NCBI RefSeq assembly: GCF_000969445.1
Contig: NZ_JZEY01000061.1
Coordinates: 62,001 to 126,000 of the forward strand
Source of the DNA: Devosia chinhatensis
GTDB lineage: Bacteria > Pseudomonadota > Alphaproteobacteria > Rhizobiales > Devosiaceae
DNA length: 64,000 bases
Reading direction: 5' to 3'
In this document: positions 61,363 through 64,000 of the stretch, piece by piece
How positions within the stretch are numbered: the first letter of the stretch is position 1
Layout of the letters: each line of letters starts with the position of its first letter
Notes under the pieces: model-generated
The model's database searches: none
The model's input: only the letters and a program-made list of their open reading frames with translations
What the model was told of the DNA's origin: nothing
Made by a program: the position numbers and the translations under genes

Positions 61363-63774
61363 ATGACTTCGCGGAATCAGGAAACCCGCGGCAAGCCCCC
61401 GGCCGGACCCAGCATCATTGCTGATTACCGGCTGATGCCGGGCGTGCCGGACGAGATGATCGACCCGTCCGGCGCCATCAGGCCGGGCTGGGACAAGCTG
61501 ATGTCGGCCTTCGATGCTCTGGGCCCCACCGAGCTGGCCGCCCGCTTCGAGCGCGCCGATCAATACCTGCGCGATGCCGGCGTGTTCTATCGCAAATATG
61601 ACGGCGCCGAAGGCAAGGAGCGGGCCTGGCCGCTCGCCCATATTCCGCTGTTGATCGACGAAACCGACTGGACCGCCATTTCCAGTGGCCTTACCCAGCG
61701 TGCCGATCTGCTCGAACGTATCGTGGCCGACATCTATGGCGACAACCGCCTGGTCCAGGAGGGCTTGCTGCCACCCGAACTGGTGGCACAGAATGGCGAA
61801 TTCCTGCGCCCAATGGTCGGCATTCGCCCGGTCAACGGCCATTTCCTGCACTTCTGCGCCTTCGAGCTGGGGCGCGGCCCCGATGGCGCATGGTGGGTTT
61901 TGGGCGACCGGACGCAGGCCCCCTCGGGTGCCGGCTTTGCGCTCGAAAACCGCGTCGCCACCACCCGCGCCCTTTCGGACATCTATGGTGACATGAACAT
62001 CAACCGGCTGGCCGGTTTCTTCCGTGATTTCCGCAACACGCTCTTTGCTCAGGCCCGCCGCGATGGCGGCCGCGTCGGCATTCTGACGCCCGGCCAGCTC
62101 AACGAGACCTATTTCGAGCATGCCTATATCGCCCGCTATCTCGGGCTCATGCTGCTCGAAGGCGAGGATCTGGTGGTTTCCGATGGTCAGGTCATGGTGC
62201 GCACCGTGGCCGGGCTCAAGCCGGTCAGCGTGCTCTGGCGGCGCATGGATGCCAGCTTCGTCGATCCGCTCGAGTTGCGCTATGACAGCCATATCGGCAC
62301 GCCCGGCATGGTCGAGGCCCTGCGCAGCGGCTCCATCGCCATGATCAATGCGCTGGGCACCGGCATTCTCGAGACCCGGTCCTTGGCCGCCTTCATGCCG
62401 CGCGTCAGCAAGCACCTGCTCGGCTCCGAACTGCAATTGCCCGAAATCGCCACCTGGTGGTGCGGCCAGCCCGCCGAGCGCGACTATGTCCTCGACAATT
62501 TCGATCGGCTGATGATCGGTCCCGCCTTCTCCACCGCCCTGCCTTTCGACGATTTGCGCGGCACCGCCTTGGGCGCCGGGATGACGCCCGATCAGAAAGC
62601 CCAGCTCAAGGACCGCATCGCGCGCAACGGCAAGGATTATGTCGGCCAGGAGCCGGTGCAGCTCTCTACCGCCCCCGTTTATGTCGATGGGCGGCTCGAA
62701 CCACGCCCCATTACCCTGCGCGTCTATGCGGCGCGTACCGAGACCGGCTGGACCATCATGCCGGGAGGCTTCGCCCGCGTCGGCTCCACCAACGATACCA
62801 GCGCCATCGCCATGCAGCGCGGCGGTCAGGCAGCCGACGTCTGGGTCCTGTCCTCCCGCCCCGTCGAAGTGGTGTCGCTGCTGCCGCGTGAAGACGAAAA
62901 ACTAGTGCGCAATTCGCCTGGCAGCCTGCCCAGCCGCGCGGCCGACAATCTTATCTGGCTGGGCCGTTACGCCGAACGCTGCGAAGCCACCGTCCGCATC
63001 CTGCGCGCCTATAATGCGCGCCTCGCCGAACTGTCCAAGCCCGACCTGCCCATTCTGACCCATTGCGCTAAATTTCTCGAAAGCATCGATGTCGATGCCA
63101 CCGAGGCCATGCCCCATGGCCTGCTGGCCTCCATCGACAGTGCCGTGCACAGCGCAGGCCAGATTCGCGATCGGTTTTCCCCCGATGGCTGGCTGGCGCT
63201 CAACGATCTCCAGAAGTCCGCCCGTCGCTTTGCCGAACGCGTCAGCCCCGGCGACGATGCCACGCGCGCCATGACCGTCATCCTGCGCAAGCTTGCCGGG
63301 TTCTCCGGCCTTGTGCACGAGAACATGTATCGCTTTGCCGGCTGGCGCTTCCTCGAACTCGGCCGCCGGCTCGAGCGCGCCGTGCAGATGGCGCGGGTCA
63401 CCGGCTGGCTCTCCGGACCCGATGCGCCCGATGGCTCTCTCGAAATCCTGCTCGAAATCGGCGACAGCGTCATGTCGCATCGCCGCCGCTATTCGGTCAG
63501 TGCCGGCCCGCAAAGCGCCATCGACCTCCTCATCCTCGACCCGCTCAATCCACGCTCGGTGCTGTTTCAGCTCACCGAGCTGCGCGCCCAGGTCGAGACC
63601 CTGCCCGGCGGCATCGAGGACGGGCAGCTGTCGCCGGTGGCGCGGGCCGCCTTGCAGCTGCATACCGACCTTGTCATCGCCGAGCCGCGTGACATGACGC
63701 CGGAACGGCTCGAACGGCTCGCCGACGACATCGCCATGCTGGCCAGCCTCATTGCTGCCGCCTATTTCACCTGA
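61363..63774 (+). CDS. Circularly permuted ATP-grasp / alpha-E fusion protein
   Basis: 803 aa. Residues about 60-500 are a type 2 circularly permuted ATP-grasp (DUF404/DUF407: FLRPMVGIRPVNGHFLHFCAFELGRGPDG, GDRTQAPSGAGFALENR, LNETYFEHAYIARYLGLMLLEGEDL). Residues about 520-803 are alpha-E/DUF403 (RAADNLIWLGRYAERCEATVRILRAYNARL, GFSGLVHENMYRFAGWRFLELGRRLERAVQMA). The two are often separate genes. Partner of the transglutaminase on both sides; predicted carboxylate-amine ligation. Confidence 0.9.
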   Translation: MTSRNQETRGKPPAGPSIIADYRLMPGVPDEMIDPSGAIRPGWDKLMSAFDALGPTELAARFERADQYLRDAGVFYRKYDGAEGKERAWPLAHIPLLIDETDWTAISSGLTQRADLLERIVADIYGDNRLVQEGLLPPELVAQNGEFLRPMVGIRPVNGHFLHFCAFELGRGPDGAWWVLGDRTQAPSGAGFALENRVATTRALSDIYGDMNINRLAGFFRDFRNTLFAQARRDGGRVGILTPGQLNETYFEHAYIARYLGLMLLEGEDLVVSDGQVMVRTVAGLKPVSVLWRRMDASFVDPLELRYDSHIGTPGMVEALRSGSIAMINALGTGILETRSLAAFMPRVSKHLLGSELQLPEIATWWCGQPAERDYVLDNFDRLMIGPAFSTALPFDDLRGTALGAGMTPDQKAQLKDRIARNGKDYVGQEPVQLSTAPVYVDGRLEPRPITLRVYAARTETGWTIMPGGFARVGSTNDTSAIAMQRGGQAADVWVLSSRPVEVVSLLPREDEKLVRNSPGSLPSRAADNLIWLGRYAERCEATVRILRAYNARLAELSKPDLPILTHCAKFLESIDVDATEAMPHGLLASIDSAVHSAGQIRDRFSPDGWLALNDLQKSARRFAERVSPGDDATRAMTVILRKLAGFSGLVHENMYRFAGWRFLELGRRLERAVQMARVTGWLSGPDAPDGSLEILLEIGDSVMSHRRRYSVSAGPQSAIDLLILDPLNPRSVLFQLTELRAQVETLPGGIEDGQLSPVARAALQLHTDLVIAEPRDMTPERLERLADDIAMLASLIAAAYFT

Positions 63775-63779
63775 TCGCC

Positions 63780-64000
63780 ATGCTTTATGACGTCCGCCTG
63801 ACGCTCGAATATGATTATGACGCACCCGTCCATGGCGGCGCTCACCATATCCGCGTGGTGCCCGCCAACATGCGCAACGTTCAGCGCGTCGTGGCCTCCT
63901 CGCTGACCATTTCGCCCCGTCCACACCGGCAGACGAGCTTCATCGACTTCTTCGGCAATCCGGTGACGGCCATCACCATGGTCGAGCCGCATGACAAGCT
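63780..64000 (+). CDS. Transglutaminase-like protein (N-terminal part; cut by window end)
   Basis: Begins MLYDVRLTLEYDYDAPVHGGAHHIRVVPANM, a bacterial transglutaminase N-terminal domain, and continues beyond base 64000 after about 73 residues. ATG 63780 is 3 nt after the ATP-grasp/alpha-E stop region. Together with the two preceding genes it makes the standard three-gene set. Confidence 0.85.
   Translation, partial: MLYDVRLTLEYDYDAPVHGGAHHIRVVPANMRNVQRVVASSLTISPRPHRQTSFIDFFGNPVTAITMVEPHDK

Noticed and set aside
60127-62436. Long minus-strand frame opposite the DUF2126 and ATP-grasp genes
   Set aside because: Shadow of well-supported plus-strand proteins; no domain or ribosome site.

Overview
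The window is GC-rich chromosomal DNA (codons strongly biased to G/C in the third position) that looks like a free-living alphaproteobacterium of the order Hyphomicrobiales, with gene sets reminiscent of Rhizobium, Agrobacterium and Devosia: thuEFGKAB, chvE-gguAB, smoEFGK-mannitol dehydrogenase, a NrsF-type ECF sigma pair and a PuuE-UraD fusion. The genus is inference. No insertion sequence, phage gene, CRISPR array, tRNA or rRNA was seen. Genes are densely packed with many ATGA overlaps, and seven ABC importers or importer parts dominate.

Layout. 1-14.5 kb is purine and ureide catabolism. A long leftward operon runs uraH-xdhA-xdhB-xdhC-BMP-family nucleoside/purine importer and leaves the window. 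It is divergent from a fused allantoinase/OHCU decarboxylase (puuE-uraD); allE and allA follow further on. No urate oxidase lies in the window. An ArsR regulator with an SRPBCC protein and a baeRF-like protein interrupt the set. 14.6-20 kb holds a META/YbaY protein, a nucleoside deaminase, trehalose synthesis (otsBA) and a DEAD-box RNA helicase. 20.3-23.7 kb is a compact stress island: a molybdopterin oxidoreductase, a b-type cytochrome and a small Met-rich periplasmic protein, divergent from an ECF sigma factor and its membrane anti-sigma factor. Both divergent promoters carry the same exact GTAACC-N16-CGAA motif. 23.8-28 kb holds an exported Mn-type superoxide dismutase, a ThuA-like protein, a secreted 5'-nucleotidase, a CheY-like receiver and a GlsB-type membrane protein.

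27.9-29.1 kb is a TPP riboswitch in front of a lone ThiY-type binding protein. 29.1-36.9 kb is the trehalose/disaccharide operon thuEFGKAB with a divergent LacI-type regulator and two matching palindromic operators. 37-41 kb is a four-gene importer preceded by three 11-bp-phased PhoB half-sites, which suggests uptake of an organophosphate or phosphonate. 41.1-43.9 kb has a rhodanese, a methyltransferase, a WYL regulator and a VOC protein. 44-49.2 kb is chvE-gguAB (aldose uptake) with a divergent GntR/FadR regulator. 49.3-57.9 kb is a polyol cluster: SorC regulator, smoEFGK, mannitol dehydrogenase and an FGGY kinase. 58 kb to the end is a transglutaminase/DUF2126 - ATP-grasp/alpha-E - transglutaminase cluster, a predicted peptide-ligation or protein-modification system, cut by the window edge.

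Regulatory signals carry much of the interest: the ECF promoter pair, the PHO box, the TPP riboswitch, a shared operator-like sequence between the puuE and 5'-nucleotidase promoters, short leader peptides ahead of thuE and chvE, a hairpin after the binding-protein gene of four ABC operons, and an ArsR operator lying on a -10 box and start codon. These were found by eye and need genome-scale counting.
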